From Orbaceae bacterium BiB (GTDB taxonomy: Bacteria; Pseudomonadota; Gammaproteobacteria; Enterobacterales; Orbaceae): DNA of 64,000 bases. The position numbers and the translations under genes are program-made. Every line of letters starts with the position of its first letter. Positions within the stretch are counted from its first letter, which is position 1. Where the stretch lies: NCBI GenBank assembly GCA_036251205.1, contig CP133958.1:2779210-2843209 (forward strand). Direction: 5' to 3'. Shown one piece after another: positions 23,683 to 32,129 of the stretch. The notes below the pieces were generated by a model that saw only the letters and a list, made by a program, of their open reading frames with translations, was not told where the DNA came from and did not search any database.

Positions 23683-23702
23683 TACTGTATAAATGACCAG
23701 TA
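23683..23702 (+). promoter_or_regulatory. Candidate LexA (SOS) box over the methylase start
   Basis: TACTG, ten bases, CAGTA at 23683-23702 matches the outer arms of the LexA box. The methylase ATG (23693) lies inside it. The inner ten bases are a less regular match, so affinity is uncertain. Confidence 0.4.
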
Positions 23703-24766
23703 AAAAGAATCAAAAAATAGAAATAAATGATCTTGTTCTAATTCATGATGATTGCCTTAATGTTCTAAAAACCTTACCGGATAATCATATTGACCTTATT
23801 TTAACAGATCCACCGTATTTTAAAGTCAAGTCAAACAGTTGGGATAATCAGTGGAAAACAGAAGCTGATTACCTTGCTTGGCTTGATGATATATTTGCCG
23901 AATTCTGGCGAGTTCTAAAACCTAATGGATCACTATATTGTTTTTGTGGGCCAAAGTTATCAGCAGAAACAGAGCTTTTAGTAAAGCAACGATTTAATGT
24001 GTTGAATCATATTGTATGGGCTAAACCTAATGGACCATGGTTAAGACAACATAAAGAATCATTAAGAACTTACTTTCCTGCATCTGAACGGATTATTTTT
24101 GCTGAACACTATAATGCTGAAGGAAAATTTAAAGGTCAATCTGGCTATGCTGCTAAGTGTAGTGAATTAAGGCAATCAATATTTGCTCCATTAATCGAAT
24201 ATTTCAAATCCGCTCGGGAGGTGTTGGGTGTAACTGCTGCTGATATTAACAAGGCAACAGGCACTCAAATGTGTTCGCATTGGTTTAGTTATAGCCAATG
24301 GCAATTGCCGAGCAAAAAACAGTATGAAGATTTGCAGCATTTATTTAATAAAATAGCAGCTGAAAAAGGAATTACTCATCAGTTAACGGATGATCACAAT
24401 CATCTAATTCAAGAATATACGATTTTAAGTGAAAACTATCAAATTCTTTCTCATCAATATGATGATCTAAAAGCTCAATATGAAGCATTGAGACGCCCTT
24501 TTCTAGTAACTAAAGAAGTTCCTTATACTGATGTGTGGACTTATTCACCAGTACCTTATTACAAAGGAAAGCATCCGTGTGAAAAACCTGCTGATATGTT
24601 AGAGGATATGATTAAAGCAAGTTCTCGACCAGGTGATATTGTTGCTGATTTTTTTATGGGATCAGGTTCTACATTAAAAGCTGCTAAAAAATTAGGTCGA
24701 AAGGGAATTGGAGTGGAATTTGAGGAAGAGACGTTTATTAAAACAGTTACAGAATTAACGGACTAA
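23693..24766 (+). CDS. Late-region DNA methyltransferase, N4/N6 type
   Basis: A 357-residue beta-class amino methyltransferase. Catalytic motif IV DLILTDPPYFKVKS is near residue 35, and the AdoMet motif I DIVADFFMGSGSTLKAAKKLG near residue 320, the order expected for the beta class. A coiled-coil-like insert (about 200-265) separates them and may hold the target-recognition part. It lies between the late-leader terminators and the lysis cassette, where methylases are common in enterobacterial prophages. The ATG at 23693 has little Shine-Dalgarno character and sits inside a LexA-like box. Confidence 0.86.
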   Translation: MTSKKNQKIEINDLVLIHDDCLNVLKTLPDNHIDLILTDPPYFKVKSNSWDNQWKTEADYLAWLDDIFAEFWRVLKPNGSLYCFCGPKLSAETELLVKQRFNVLNHIVWAKPNGPWLRQHKESLRTYFPASERIIFAEHYNAEGKFKGQSGYAAKCSELRQSIFAPLIEYFKSAREVLGVTAADINKATGTQMCSHWFSYSQWQLPSKKQYEDLQHLFNKIAAEKGITHQLTDDHNHLIQEYTILSENYQILSHQYDDLKAQYEALRRPFLVTKEVPYTDVWTYSPVPYYKGKHPCEKPADMLEDMIKASSRPGDIVADFFMGSGSTLKAAKKLGRKGIGVEFEEETFIKTVTELTD

Positions 24767-24822
24767 TGGCTTGTGCAGGGCTTACTGGTCTTTTGGCTAA
24801 CTAAGCCCATGAGGGCAAAATT

Positions 24823-25083
24823 ATGATGACAATTAAAATGGACAAATTTACTTCGAATCTTTCCTATCTTTGTAGTAGCGTTTTCGCACTTTTTGGTGCG
24901 TTATCACGTGATGATTGGGCCTTCATCATCGGAATTGTTACGGCGATTTTAACGTGCTTGATTAACTGGTGGTACCGTCGTCGTGATGCTAATCATAAAG
25001 AAAGAACGAGAGAGATGCACTACAAAGAACTAAGGGCTAAATATCATGAAGGGGATAACGAAGCTAACAACGACGATTTGTAG
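24823..25083 (+). CDS. Phage holin
   Basis: An 86-residue small membrane protein with two hydrophobic segments (SYLCSSVFALFGAL and WAFIIGIVTAILTCLINWW) and a very charged tail (YRRRDANHKERTREM), the layout of lambdoid class II holins of the P21 S type. It is first in the lysis cassette; the endolysin gene starts inside its 3' end. Holins of this kind depolarise the membrane and release a signal-anchor endolysin. Several ATGs (24823, 24826, 24838) are possible starts. Confidence 0.82.
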   Translation: MMTIKMDKFTSNLSYLCSSVFALFGALSRDDWAFIIGIVTAILTCLINWWYRRRDANHKERTREMHYKELRAKYHEGDNEANNDDL

Positions 25084-25573
25084 TATTTCTGCAATTATAG
25101 GTATTGTTATCACTGATTATTCAGATGAAATCCGAACCAGTGAGCAAGGCTTAGAAATTATCGGTAATGCTGAAAGTTGCCGTAATGAGCCATATTATTG
25201 TCCTGCGAATATTTTAACGGTTGGGATTGGCTCAACAACGGGAACAATAGAACAGCGTAAATATTCAGATGATGAAATAGCTGCGCGTTGGCTGAGTGAT
25301 ATCAAAGAAGCTGAACAATGTGTTAATCAATATGCTAATGGTCCTAAACTTCCGCAATCTGTATTTGATGCTACAGTTTCACTTACGTTTAATGTTGGAT
25401 GCTCTAAGATGCAAACCTCAACAATGTATCGATATCTAAATGTTGGTGAATATGTTAAAGCCTGTAATGAGCTACCACGCTGGAATAAATCAGTTGGTAA
25501 AGTATTAAATGGATTGGTAATTAGACGAGAAAAAGAGCGTGAATTATGTCTACTCGATTTAAATTCATTTTAG
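25046..25573 (+). CDS. Endolysin, GH24 lysozyme with signal-anchor
   Basis: A 175-residue lambdoid lysozyme of glycoside hydrolase family 24. An N-terminal weakly hydrophobic segment (about 8-23, TTTICSISAIIGIVIT) looks like a signal-arrest-release sequence. The catalytic triad follows the E-8-x-5-T rule with cysteine in the middle: E43, C52 and T58 (ESCRNEPYYCPANILT). It cuts peptidoglycan after membrane release. It overlaps the holin gene by 38 bp and the Rz gene by 28 bp. Confidence 0.88.
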   Translation: MKGITKLTTTICSISAIIGIVITDYSDEIRTSEQGLEIIGNAESCRNEPYYCPANILTVGIGSTTGTIEQRKYSDDEIAARWLSDIKEAEQCVNQYANGPKLPQSVFDATVSLTFNVGCSKMQTSTMYRYLNVGEYVKACNELPRWNKSVGKVLNGLVIRREKERELCLLDLNSF

Positions 25574-26010
25574 TAATTGCTGTTATAGCTATCTTTGCAT
25601 TACTAATCACTATCTTACTTGATATCAAAAATACTTACTTAGAACTTGGCTCAATTAGAACTGAATTATCCCAAGTTAAAGCTGAATTTACTAAGTATCA
25701 AACCCTAGTACAAAAGGTTAATGACATTGATACTAAATTTACTCAGGAGCTTACACGTGCAAAAGCTGAAAACAATAAGCTTTATAATAATGTTATTAAT
25801 GGGATTGGGCGGTTGCACCTTAACGCCCAGCAAAATAACCTGCAAACAAATCAGCAAACCTCTCCCTCCGGCATGGATGATGCAAACACCTGCGAGCTCA
25901 CTGGAGAAGCTCGACAAAATTATTATCTACTCCGAGACGACATCATTACCAAAGACGCTATGATTTTAGGATTGCAAGAATACATTAAAAACGTTTGTTT
26001 GGCTGAGTAG
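25546..26010 (+). CDS. Rz: Inner-membrane spanin Rz
   Basis: A 154-residue protein with an N-terminal membrane helix (FILVIAVIAIFALLITILL), a long coiled-coil-like region with regularly spaced charged residues (IRTELSQVKAEFTKYQTLVQKV) and a C-terminal part ending YIKNVCLAE. This is the layout of the lambda Rz i-spanin, which joins Rz1 to fuse inner and outer membranes in the last step of lysis. The Rz1 gene is wholly embedded in the +1 frame. Confidence 0.82.
   Translation: MSTRFKFILVIAVIAIFALLITILLDIKNTYLELGSIRTELSQVKAEFTKYQTLVQKVNDIDTKFTQELTRAKAENNKLYNNVINGIGRLHLNAQQNNLQTNQQTSPSGMDDANTCELTGEARQNYYLLRDDIITKDAMILGLQEYIKNVCLAE
25757..25963 (+). CDS. Rz1: Outer-membrane spanin lipoprotein Rz1, nested in Rz
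   Basis: A 68-residue lipoprotein encoded in another frame inside Rz. The GTG start at 25757 follows CAGGAG with 7-base spacing and gives a short basic start, a hydrophobic helix (ISFIIMLLMGLGG) and lipobox LGGC. The mature part is proline-containing (SKPLPPAWMMQTPASS), typical of Rz1. A longer reading from ATG 25721 lacks a signal start. Complete nesting is the lambda Rz/Rz1 arrangement. Confidence 0.8.
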   Translation: MQKLKTISFIIMLLMGLGGCTLTPSKITCKQISKPLPPAWMMQTPASSLEKLDKIIIYSETTSLPKTL

Positions 26011-26032
26011 AAAACAATAAGAGGGATTAATA

Positions 26033-26239
26033 GTGAAATGTAGATATAAAGGTTGTTCTGCTCATACAAACTATTCTAGTGGTTATTGTAATCAACATGC
26101 TCAGATCATCGGCTATATGTTTAAAAAGAAAAGGCAAATGGATAAAAGAAGAGGTAAGTTTAACTCCATGAATGTGGTTATGAGTGAAGATGAACATCAA
26201 GATCCCCCCCTATTAGGTACTTCTGTTGGGGGTAGGTAG
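26033..26239 (+). CDS. Small zinc-finger-like phage protein upstream of the terminase
   Basis: A 68-residue protein starting at GTG 26033. The N-terminus CRYKGCSAHTNYSSGYCNQH has the C-x4-C ... C-x2-H spacing seen at the start of phage HNH endonucleases, which often precede terminase small-subunit genes. The HNH catalytic part itself is missing, so this may be the remnant of such a nuclease or an independent zinc protein. The ribosome-binding site AAGAGGGATT is acceptable. Confidence 0.5.
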   Translation: MKCRYKGCSAHTNYSSGYCNQHAQIIGYMFKKKRQMDKRRGKFNSMNVVMSEDEHQDPPLLGTSVGGR

Positions 26240-26242
26240 TGC

Positions 26243-26266
26243 GGGGAGCTTGCGCCTCCCAATTTT
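26243..26266 (+). terminator. Possible terminator after the lysis region
   Basis: Short stem GGGAG / CTCCC followed by AATTTTTAT, 4 bp after the stop of the zinc-finger-like gene. The stem is short, so efficiency is doubtful; it could also be part of a packaging site. Confidence 0.4.
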
Positions 26267-26292
26267 TATATATTTCTTGAATTATTTTAGGG

Positions 26293-26414
26293 TTTACAAA
26301 ATGGTGACTTGTTACAAAATATGATATTAGTTATTGATTTATATAGATAATATTTTTTCACACTTTTGTAACATGTGACAAATTTGTAACAGGTGTGACA
26401 AAATGGGTGACAAA
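26293..26414 (+). repeat. Cluster of GT(G/T)ACAAA repeats, candidate terminase-binding (cos) region
   Basis: GTTACAAA or GTGACAAA, in either orientation, occurs at 26311, 26365, 26375, 26383, 26395 and 26407, with a related TTTACAAA at 26293. The cluster ends inside the first codons of the small terminase gene. Phages with lambda-type terminases bind repeated sites next to cos near this gene. Confidence 0.5.
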
Positions 26415-26990
26415 TATGTATCAGCTGCTGAATTGTCACGATTGGCTGGCGTTAATAAGCAGACAGTATCAAGAAAAATAAAATCCAACGTTTTGGTACC
26501 AGCAAAACTCACCGAATCAGGACGACCTCTTTTTGATGTTTCATCATCATTAAAAATATTAAACGAACAAAAAGACTTTGATGACGATAAATCTAATCAT
26601 CATGGTTTACCAAATTCCCAAAAAGGCGGCCGGCCTAAAATTGTTATCAATAAAAAAAAGACAATAGAAAACGATGATAATGACAATGAACCTAAATCTC
26701 ATACTGAACGCTTTAATAAAGCTCGTGCTGATAAAGCGGTCTTTCAAGCCAAACTTGCTGAGATTGAAGTTAATACTCAACTCGGCCTATTTGTTCATGT
26801 TGGAAAAGTTGAAGAGCAGGGGAGTGAGCTTGGCTCTATTCTTCTTAATGCTTTAACTAATTTACCTGACCGGCTTTCTTCTGAGCTTTCAACTATTGAT
26901 GATGAACGCACTATTCACGCTCTTTTAACAAAAGAGATTAATAGCATGATTATTGATATCCGAAAATCGTTAGGAATTGTTGATGAGTAA
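26403..26990 (+). CDS. Terminase small subunit, Nu1-like
   Basis: A 195-residue protein with an N-terminal winged helix-turn-helix (about 5-45, YVSAAELSRLAGVNKQTVSRKI), an acidic linker and a helical C-terminal part (RADKAVFQAKLAEIEVNTQLG), like lambda Nu1. It binds DNA near cos and guides the large subunit. The start region overlaps the repeat cluster described at 26293-26414, so the protein may also control its own synthesis (inference). The following terL gene overlaps its last 8 bp. Confidence 0.82.
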   Translation: MGDKYVSAAELSRLAGVNKQTVSRKIKSNVLVPAKLTESGRPLFDVSSSLKILNEQKDFDDDKSNHHGLPNSQKGGRPKIVINKKKTIENDDNDNEPKSHTERFNKARADKAVFQAKLAEIEVNTQLGLFVHVGKVEEQGSELGSILLNALTNLPDRLSSELSTIDDERTIHALLTKEINSMIIDIRKSLGIVDE

Positions 26991-28872
26991 TGAATTATTA
27001 ACATTAAATAACCGATCTTTAATCAATGGTTTTTGTGCAACGTTTCAACCCATACCAACACTGACTGTTAGTGAATGGGCTGCTAAGTATAGGGTATTAC
27101 CTAAGTCTGGAAGTAGTTCACCGGGACCGTGGCGTAATGAACGCACCCCTTTTTTAGTTGAAATAATGGACACATTATCGCCATCTTATCCTTGTCGAGA
27201 AGTTGTTTTTGCTAAAGGTTCGCAAATTGGCGCATCAGAAGCTGGCCTTAATTGGATCATGTATCAAATTGATGTTTCACCGGGTCCGATGTTAGCGGTT
27301 CAGCCAACAAATAAAGCCGTTGAAAGGTGGAGTAAACAGCGAGTTGGTCCTTCACTTAAGCAGTGTGATCGAATAGTTAATAAAGTGGTGTGGGGTGATG
27401 GTAATACCATTTACCAGAAAGAGTACATTGGTGGCACGTTAATATTAACAGGAGCCAATAGCCCTGCCGATCTTGCCGCCATGCCAATGGCTAATATTTA
27501 CTTCGATGAAGTCGATAGATATCCAGCTGAAGCAGGTGATGAAGGTGATCCGATTGGTCTTGCTTTAAGACGTATGGCAACATTCTCAAGAGGAAAAGCA
27601 TTTTATTCTTCAACACCAACCATACTTGGTGTCTCTAAAGTTTGGATTTTATTTTTAGAGAGCGATCAGCGTTATTACTATGTTCCATGTCCTGAATGTA
27701 ATGAATATCAAACAATTGATTTTGATCGCTTATCGTGGCCAAAAGGTCAGCCTGAAAAAGTCGGTCTTATTTGCGCCCATTGTGGGAGTCTTATTTTTGA
27801 GCGCAGTAAAACAAAGATGCTTGCAAATGGTTATTGGCAATCTCATAACCCAGGTCATTATCGAGTCGGTTTTCATTTATCGTCGTTATACTCACCAGTG
27901 GGTTGGTTATCGTGGACAGAGATTGCCAGAACGTTTGAGGAAATATCGGATAATCCTGACCTGCAAAAAGTGTTTACTAATACAATTCTAGGGCTTCCTT
28001 ATGAAGAGAGCGGAGAGCAAATTGCTGCTGAATATTTGCAACGCCGGCGTGAAACTTATGAAGCCGATATTCCTGACGGTGTTTTCTATTTAACGTTAAT
28101 TGTTGACGTACAGCAGGATTGGCTTGCTTATGAAGTACAAGGTTGGGGGATTGATGAAGAAAACTGGGGGATTGAGTACGGTGTATTTAAAGGTGATTTA
28201 TCTCAGCTTGTTAGTCGTAATGAAAGTAATCCATCCCCATGGGAGCAGGTTGATCATTTAAGAAAGTCAGTATATAGGCGTAAAGATGGTAGTGAGGTTC
28301 GCATTGCCATTACGTTAATTGACTCGGGTGGTTTATGGACAGATGAAGTCTATACCTTTACAAAACCTCGTAATAAATTCCGAGTTTATGCAATTAAAGG
28401 CGCATCCAAATTTGACCGTCCGTTTTTATCCAAACCTACAAAAAACACGAAAAACAAATGTTGGCTATATGTGCTAGGTGTGAGTCAGGGGAAAATGACT
28501 ATTCAGCAGCGATTGAAAAAAGAATCACCGGGTGCTGGTTATTGTCACTTTCCTGATGATGAGGGACGCGGATATACCGCTGAGTATTATGCAGATTTAA
28601 CGTGCGAAAAGCTGATCTTAAAACAAGAAAAACGAAAAATCATCAAAGCATGGGTAAAGCCTGATGGTGCAAATAATGAACCTTTTGATATTCGAGTTTA
28701 TGGGCTTGCAGCTATTCGTATTTTAAATCCAAACTGGTCAAGACTTGCAAAACGTTCTCAATTTATTAAACGAGCATCGACCTTAAATGATTCAAACATA
28801 ACAGAAGTTAAACCAGTTAAAAAACAAAAAACTATTCCTAAAAGGCGTTCAGGAATAGTACTTAATGAATAA
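26983..28872 (+). CDS. Terminase large subunit, GpA type
   Basis: A 629-residue DNA packaging ATPase-nuclease of the lambda GpA family. Visible are SEWAAKYRVLPKSGSSSPGPW at the start, a Walker-A-like VVFAKGSQIGASE (about 73-85), Walker B MANIYFDEVDRY near 165-180, a zinc-like CPECNEYQTIDF/CAHCGS region and the C-terminal nuclease part with LIVDVQQDWLAYEVQGWG. ATG 26983 overlaps the end of the small subunit gene and is preferred to the frame start at 26977. GpA-type terminases cut at cos, implying cohesive ends. Confidence 0.93.
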   Translation: MSNELLTLNNRSLINGFCATFQPIPTLTVSEWAAKYRVLPKSGSSSPGPWRNERTPFLVEIMDTLSPSYPCREVVFAKGSQIGASEAGLNWIMYQIDVSPGPMLAVQPTNKAVERWSKQRVGPSLKQCDRIVNKVVWGDGNTIYQKEYIGGTLILTGANSPADLAAMPMANIYFDEVDRYPAEAGDEGDPIGLALRRMATFSRGKAFYSSTPTILGVSKVWILFLESDQRYYYVPCPECNEYQTIDFDRLSWPKGQPEKVGLICAHCGSLIFERSKTKMLANGYWQSHNPGHYRVGFHLSSLYSPVGWLSWTEIARTFEEISDNPDLQKVFTNTILGLPYEESGEQIAAEYLQRRRETYEADIPDGVFYLTLIVDVQQDWLAYEVQGWGIDEENWGIEYGVFKGDLSQLVSRNESNPSPWEQVDHLRKSVYRRKDGSEVRIAITLIDSGGLWTDEVYTFTKPRNKFRVYAIKGASKFDRPFLSKPTKNTKNKCWLYVLGVSQGKMTIQQRLKKESPGAGYCHFPDDEGRGYTAEYYADLTCEKLILKQEKRKIIKAWVKPDGANNEPFDIRVYGLAAIRILNPNWSRLAKRSQFIKRASTLNDSNITEVKPVKKQKTIPKRRSGIVLNE

Positions 28873-28880
28873 GGTGATTT

Positions 28881-29123
28881 ATGTCTGTTGATTTTTCTCA
28901 AATGACACCTAAAGCGCGTGCTAAATATTTAATTAATGAATATACAAACGCTGAGATTGCAGTATTAAGTGGTGCACAGTCTTATACCATTTCAGGTAAA
29001 TCATTAACACGTGCAAACTTGGTTGATATTCGTAATGGCCGAAAATATTGGGAAGCTGAACTCGCTCGGTTGAATGGTAAATCAGCGAGGCGTTTTAGAC
29101 AACTTAGAGTGAGGGATTATTAA
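28881..29123 (+). CDS. Small head protein, gpW/DUF6148-like
   Basis: An 80-residue protein with AEIAVLSGAQSYTISGKSLTRANLVDIRNGRKYWEAEL, characteristic of small head-completion proteins (lambda gpW-like, DUF6148) found between terminase and portal genes. Such proteins finish the head-to-tail opening after packaging. It starts 9 bp after the terminase gene and its stop overlaps the portal ATG. Confidence 0.75.
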   Translation: MSVDFSQMTPKARAKYLINEYTNAEIAVLSGAQSYTISGKSLTRANLVDIRNGRKYWEAELARLNGKSARRFRQLRVRDY

Positions 29124-30736
29124 TGCGATTTATAGAAAAGTGCATTGGCGTATTCTCTCCTGAAGCTGCGTTTAAACGCACATTGGCGGTTGAAAAAACT
29201 AAAATGCTTTCTCAGCAAATGGGCATTATTCGAGGTGGACAAACGTATACTGGGGCTTCTAATAAGCGTTCATTAAAAGACTGGTTTACTCATGATCTTG
29301 ATGCCAATAGTTCTATTCTAACTGACTTGCCATTATTAAGATCACGCAGCCAAGATTTATATAACAATTCTCCTGCAGCTGCCGGAGCTATTAAAAATAT
29401 CAAGACTAATGTCATTGGTGTTGGACTTTTAATGCGCTCAGTTCCTGATAGTGAATACATTGGACTGAGTGATGATGAATCACAAGCTTGGTCAGATATT
29501 GTCGAGCGTGAGTTTGAAATGTGGTCTGATAATGCGCTTTTTTGTGACTATAACGGGCAACAAAGCTTTAAAGAGATGCAAAGGCTTATCATTTTATCTC
29601 AGCAAATATCGGGTGATGTGTTTGTTTTAATGCCCTGGGTAAATAATAAAAACTCAATTTATGATTTAAAGCTAAAAATTGTTGATGCGGCTAGGGTGTG
29701 TAATCCGAATGATGCGCCAGACAACAAACAAATTGCAGGAGGCGTTGAATATGATGATTATGGACGTCCAATTGCTATTCATATTAGAACGCCACACCCA
29801 GGCAATCAATTAGATTTTAGTGTTGCAAAGTGGGATAGGATTGAAATATGGGGAAAAGAATCTGGTCGACGTAATGTCCTTCACATTATGGAGCATGAGC
29901 GAATTGATCAAGCGAGAGGCGTTCCGGCTTTAACGCCAGTTATAGAGACTGTTAAACAAATATCGAAATATTCAGAAGCTGAAATTAATGCTGCGGTGAT
30001 AAATGCAGTTCTTTCAGTCTTCATTGAAAGAAGTAATGATGACAGTGCGCCTGGTGGTTCAAATTATGAAGAAGATGATGATTCACCAAAACCATGGGAG
30101 GAATCAGAGCAGTCTCTTGGATCTGGGACTCTTATTGATTTAGCTCCTGGAGAAAAAGCAAACATGGTCTCGGCTGTTCGCCCATCGAGTCAATTTGATC
30201 CATTCTTTTTGGCCACAATGAAACAAATCGGAATGGCACTTGAAATTCCGTTTGAAGTTTTGATTAAACACTTTAGTTCGAGCTATAGCGCAGCGAGAGC
30301 AGCACTGCTTGAAGCAAATAAAATGTACCGAGAAAAACGGTCATTTTTTGTTGATAAATTTTGTAAGCCTGTGTTTGAAGAATTTTTAACAGAAGCGATT
30401 ATTAAAGGTCGTGTTAATGCACCGGGTTTTCTTAGTGATTTAGCTATTCGCTCTGCTTATTTAAAAACAGCGTGGACAGGTCCTGCTCCAGGTCAACTCG
30501 ACCCGATAAAAGAATATGAAGCATCAAATAAAGCTTGTGAATATGGATTTTCTCATCGAAGTAAAGAAACCGCTGAACTTAATGGACTTGATTTTGAAGA
30601 TGTGATTAAAGCACAAGCCAGAGAAAAACACTTAATGAAAAAACACGGTGTAGAGCTACAAACCTCTATTTATCAACCGATAGCCGATGATAAATCGACT
30701 AATTCAGATGACGATAACAATAAGGAGATAAATTAA
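29123..30736 (+). CDS. Portal protein, lambda B family
   Basis: A 537-residue lambda-type portal protein, forming the ring at the head vertex through which DNA passes. Family features: LRSRSQDLYNNSPAAAGAIKNIKTNVIG (about 70-97), DYNGQQSFKEMQRLIILSQQISGDVFV, VLHIMEHERIDQARGVPALTPV, and the C-terminal ALEIPFEVLIKHFSSSYSAARAALLEA. Length agrees with the lambda family. It follows the gpW-like gene without a gap and is 1 bp before the protease gene. Confidence 0.93.
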   Translation: MRFIEKCIGVFSPEAAFKRTLAVEKTKMLSQQMGIIRGGQTYTGASNKRSLKDWFTHDLDANSSILTDLPLLRSRSQDLYNNSPAAAGAIKNIKTNVIGVGLLMRSVPDSEYIGLSDDESQAWSDIVEREFEMWSDNALFCDYNGQQSFKEMQRLIILSQQISGDVFVLMPWVNNKNSIYDLKLKIVDAARVCNPNDAPDNKQIAGGVEYDDYGRPIAIHIRTPHPGNQLDFSVAKWDRIEIWGKESGRRNVLHIMEHERIDQARGVPALTPVIETVKQISKYSEAEINAAVINAVLSVFIERSNDDSAPGGSNYEEDDDSPKPWEESEQSLGSGTLIDLAPGEKANMVSAVRPSSQFDPFFLATMKQIGMALEIPFEVLIKHFSSSYSAARAALLEANKMYREKRSFFVDKFCKPVFEEFLTEAIIKGRVNAPGFLSDLAIRSAYLKTAWTGPAPGQLDPIKEYEASNKACEYGFSHRSKETAELNGLDFEDVIKAQAREKHLMKKHGVELQTSIYQPIADDKSTNSDDDNNKEIN

Positions 30737-30737
30737 T

Positions 30738-32129
30738 GTGAAGAAAGATTGTAATCGTATTTTAAATGCTATTAAGCAGACACCATGGGCAATTACACCC
30801 TCAGCCCTTGAAAGTATTATCTCCATTGCCAGTCGTAGTTATTCTGACCCGAATATTGCAGCAACCATTCAGCAACAAAGAGAGACCCAATCCATTATTG
30901 AGGCTGATACGCCACTGGTTGCTGTAATAAATATTTTTGGTCCTATTTTTACGCGTGCTGATTTATTTTCTGAAATCAGTGGAGCTTGTTCAATCAGTAG
31001 CTTGAAAAGCCAAATTGATGCCGCTTTAAACGATGATGGAATAGGTGGCATTGTTTTAAATATTGACTCACCTGGTGGGGCAGTAACGGGCACACATGAG
31101 TTAGCCAATTACATAAGGGAATCAAGTAAACCTATTGTGTCTTATGTTTCGGGTATGGCTTGCTCTGCTGCTTATTGGCTTGCGTCGGCTACTCGCTATA
31201 TCTATGCCGATAAAACGGCATTACTGGGTAGCGTTGGTGTTGTGGCGATGTGGACGGATGATAGTGAGGCCAAGAAAAAACAAGGGTTAACTGATTATGA
31301 AATTGTTTCTTCTCAGTCACCTAAAAAACGAGAAAACCCGACTACTGATGAGGGAAGAGCATCACTACAAAAAACAATTGATGGACTTGCTGATGTTTTT
31401 GTTAGCGATGTTGCGGTAAATCGAGGGGTTTCGGTTGAGCATGTTCTTGCTGATTTTGGTCAAGGCGGTGTATTTCTTGCTAATGAAGCTATTAATAAAA
31501 AGATGGCTGATGAGGTTAGCAGTCTTGATTGTGTTATCAATAATTTTAATTTTACTGGAGAGTTTGAAATGCAACAAAAAAATAAAAATGCTTCAACTGA
31601 AGAGATTGATAAAGATAAGCAGCAACAGCAATCTACAGATGATGAATTGGGTAAGGATATCCCGAAAAAGCCCGAAGAGGGCAATGACATTGAATCGGAT
31701 GATAACTCAGATGATGAGCCATCTGCGGATGAAGATGAAACAGAGTCTGATAAAGAGGAAGATGCAAAAACGCATCAGGCTTTAAATCGTTTTGCTAAAT
31801 CAAATCCGAATATGTATGGTGCCATCATGCGCCGAGGTATTCGCCGAGAACGAGATCGGATAGCGGGTATTGATGAACTTGACATTAAGGGCCATAACGA
31901 TCTCATCAAAAAAGCGAAGTATGGTAAACCGTTATCCGTTGCCAAAACAGCACTGGAAGCAACAAGAGCAGAAAAAAAACTGCGATCTAAATTTAATGAA
32001 GATTATGCAATTGATGGCAATTTTCATATAGATCGCTCATCAACAAATGGTAATAGTCAAGTGGCCTTAGAGCAATCTGCATTAGATGAGATGGCAAAAG
32101 GTGCAAAAGCTGCATTGGGAGAAAAGTAA
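30738..32129 (+). CDS. Head maturation protease (S49) with C-terminal scaffold region
   Basis: A 463-residue protein starting at GTG 30738. The N-terminal S49/SppA protease domain (about 55-270) has NIDSPGGAVTG, the nucleophile serine in SGMACSAAYWLAS and a downstream lysine in ADKTALLGSVGV. Residues about 278-463 are acidic and then basic-helical, like the scaffold attached to lambda gpC. It should cleave head proteins during prohead assembly. A well-placed internal start at 31569 would make the scaffold part alone. Confidence 0.88.
   Translation: MKKDCNRILNAIKQTPWAITPSALESIISIASRSYSDPNIAATIQQQRETQSIIEADTPLVAVINIFGPIFTRADLFSEISGACSISSLKSQIDAALNDDGIGGIVLNIDSPGGAVTGTHELANYIRESSKPIVSYVSGMACSAAYWLASATRYIYADKTALLGSVGVVAMWTDDSEAKKKQGLTDYEIVSSQSPKKRENPTTDEGRASLQKTIDGLADVFVSDVAVNRGVSVEHVLADFGQGGVFLANEAINKKMADEVSSLDCVINNFNFTGEFEMQQKNKNASTEEIDKDKQQQQSTDDELGKDIPKKPEEGNDIESDDNSDDEPSADEDETESDKEEDAKTHQALNRFAKSNPNMYGAIMRRGIRRERDRIAGIDELDIKGHNDLIKKAKYGKPLSVAKTALEATRAEKKLRSKFNEDYAIDGNFHIDRSSTNGNSQVALEQSALDEMAKGAKAALGEK
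31569..32129 (+). CDS. Internal scaffold protein nested in the protease gene
   Basis: ATG 31569 is in frame with the protease gene and preceded by TGGAGAG at 5-base spacing. The product would be the 186-residue C-terminal part: a very acidic stretch (DDNSDDEPSADEDETESDKE) followed by a basic helical tail. Lambda makes its scaffold Nu3 from an internal start within gene C, so this is the direct counterpart; expression is inferred. Confidence 0.55.
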   Translation: MQQKNKNASTEEIDKDKQQQQSTDDELGKDIPKKPEEGNDIESDDNSDDEPSADEDETESDKEEDAKTHQALNRFAKSNPNMYGAIMRRGIRRERDRIAGIDELDIKGHNDLIKKAKYGKPLSVAKTALEATRAEKKLRSKFNEDYAIDGNFHIDRSSTNGNSQVALEQSALDEMAKGAKAALGEK

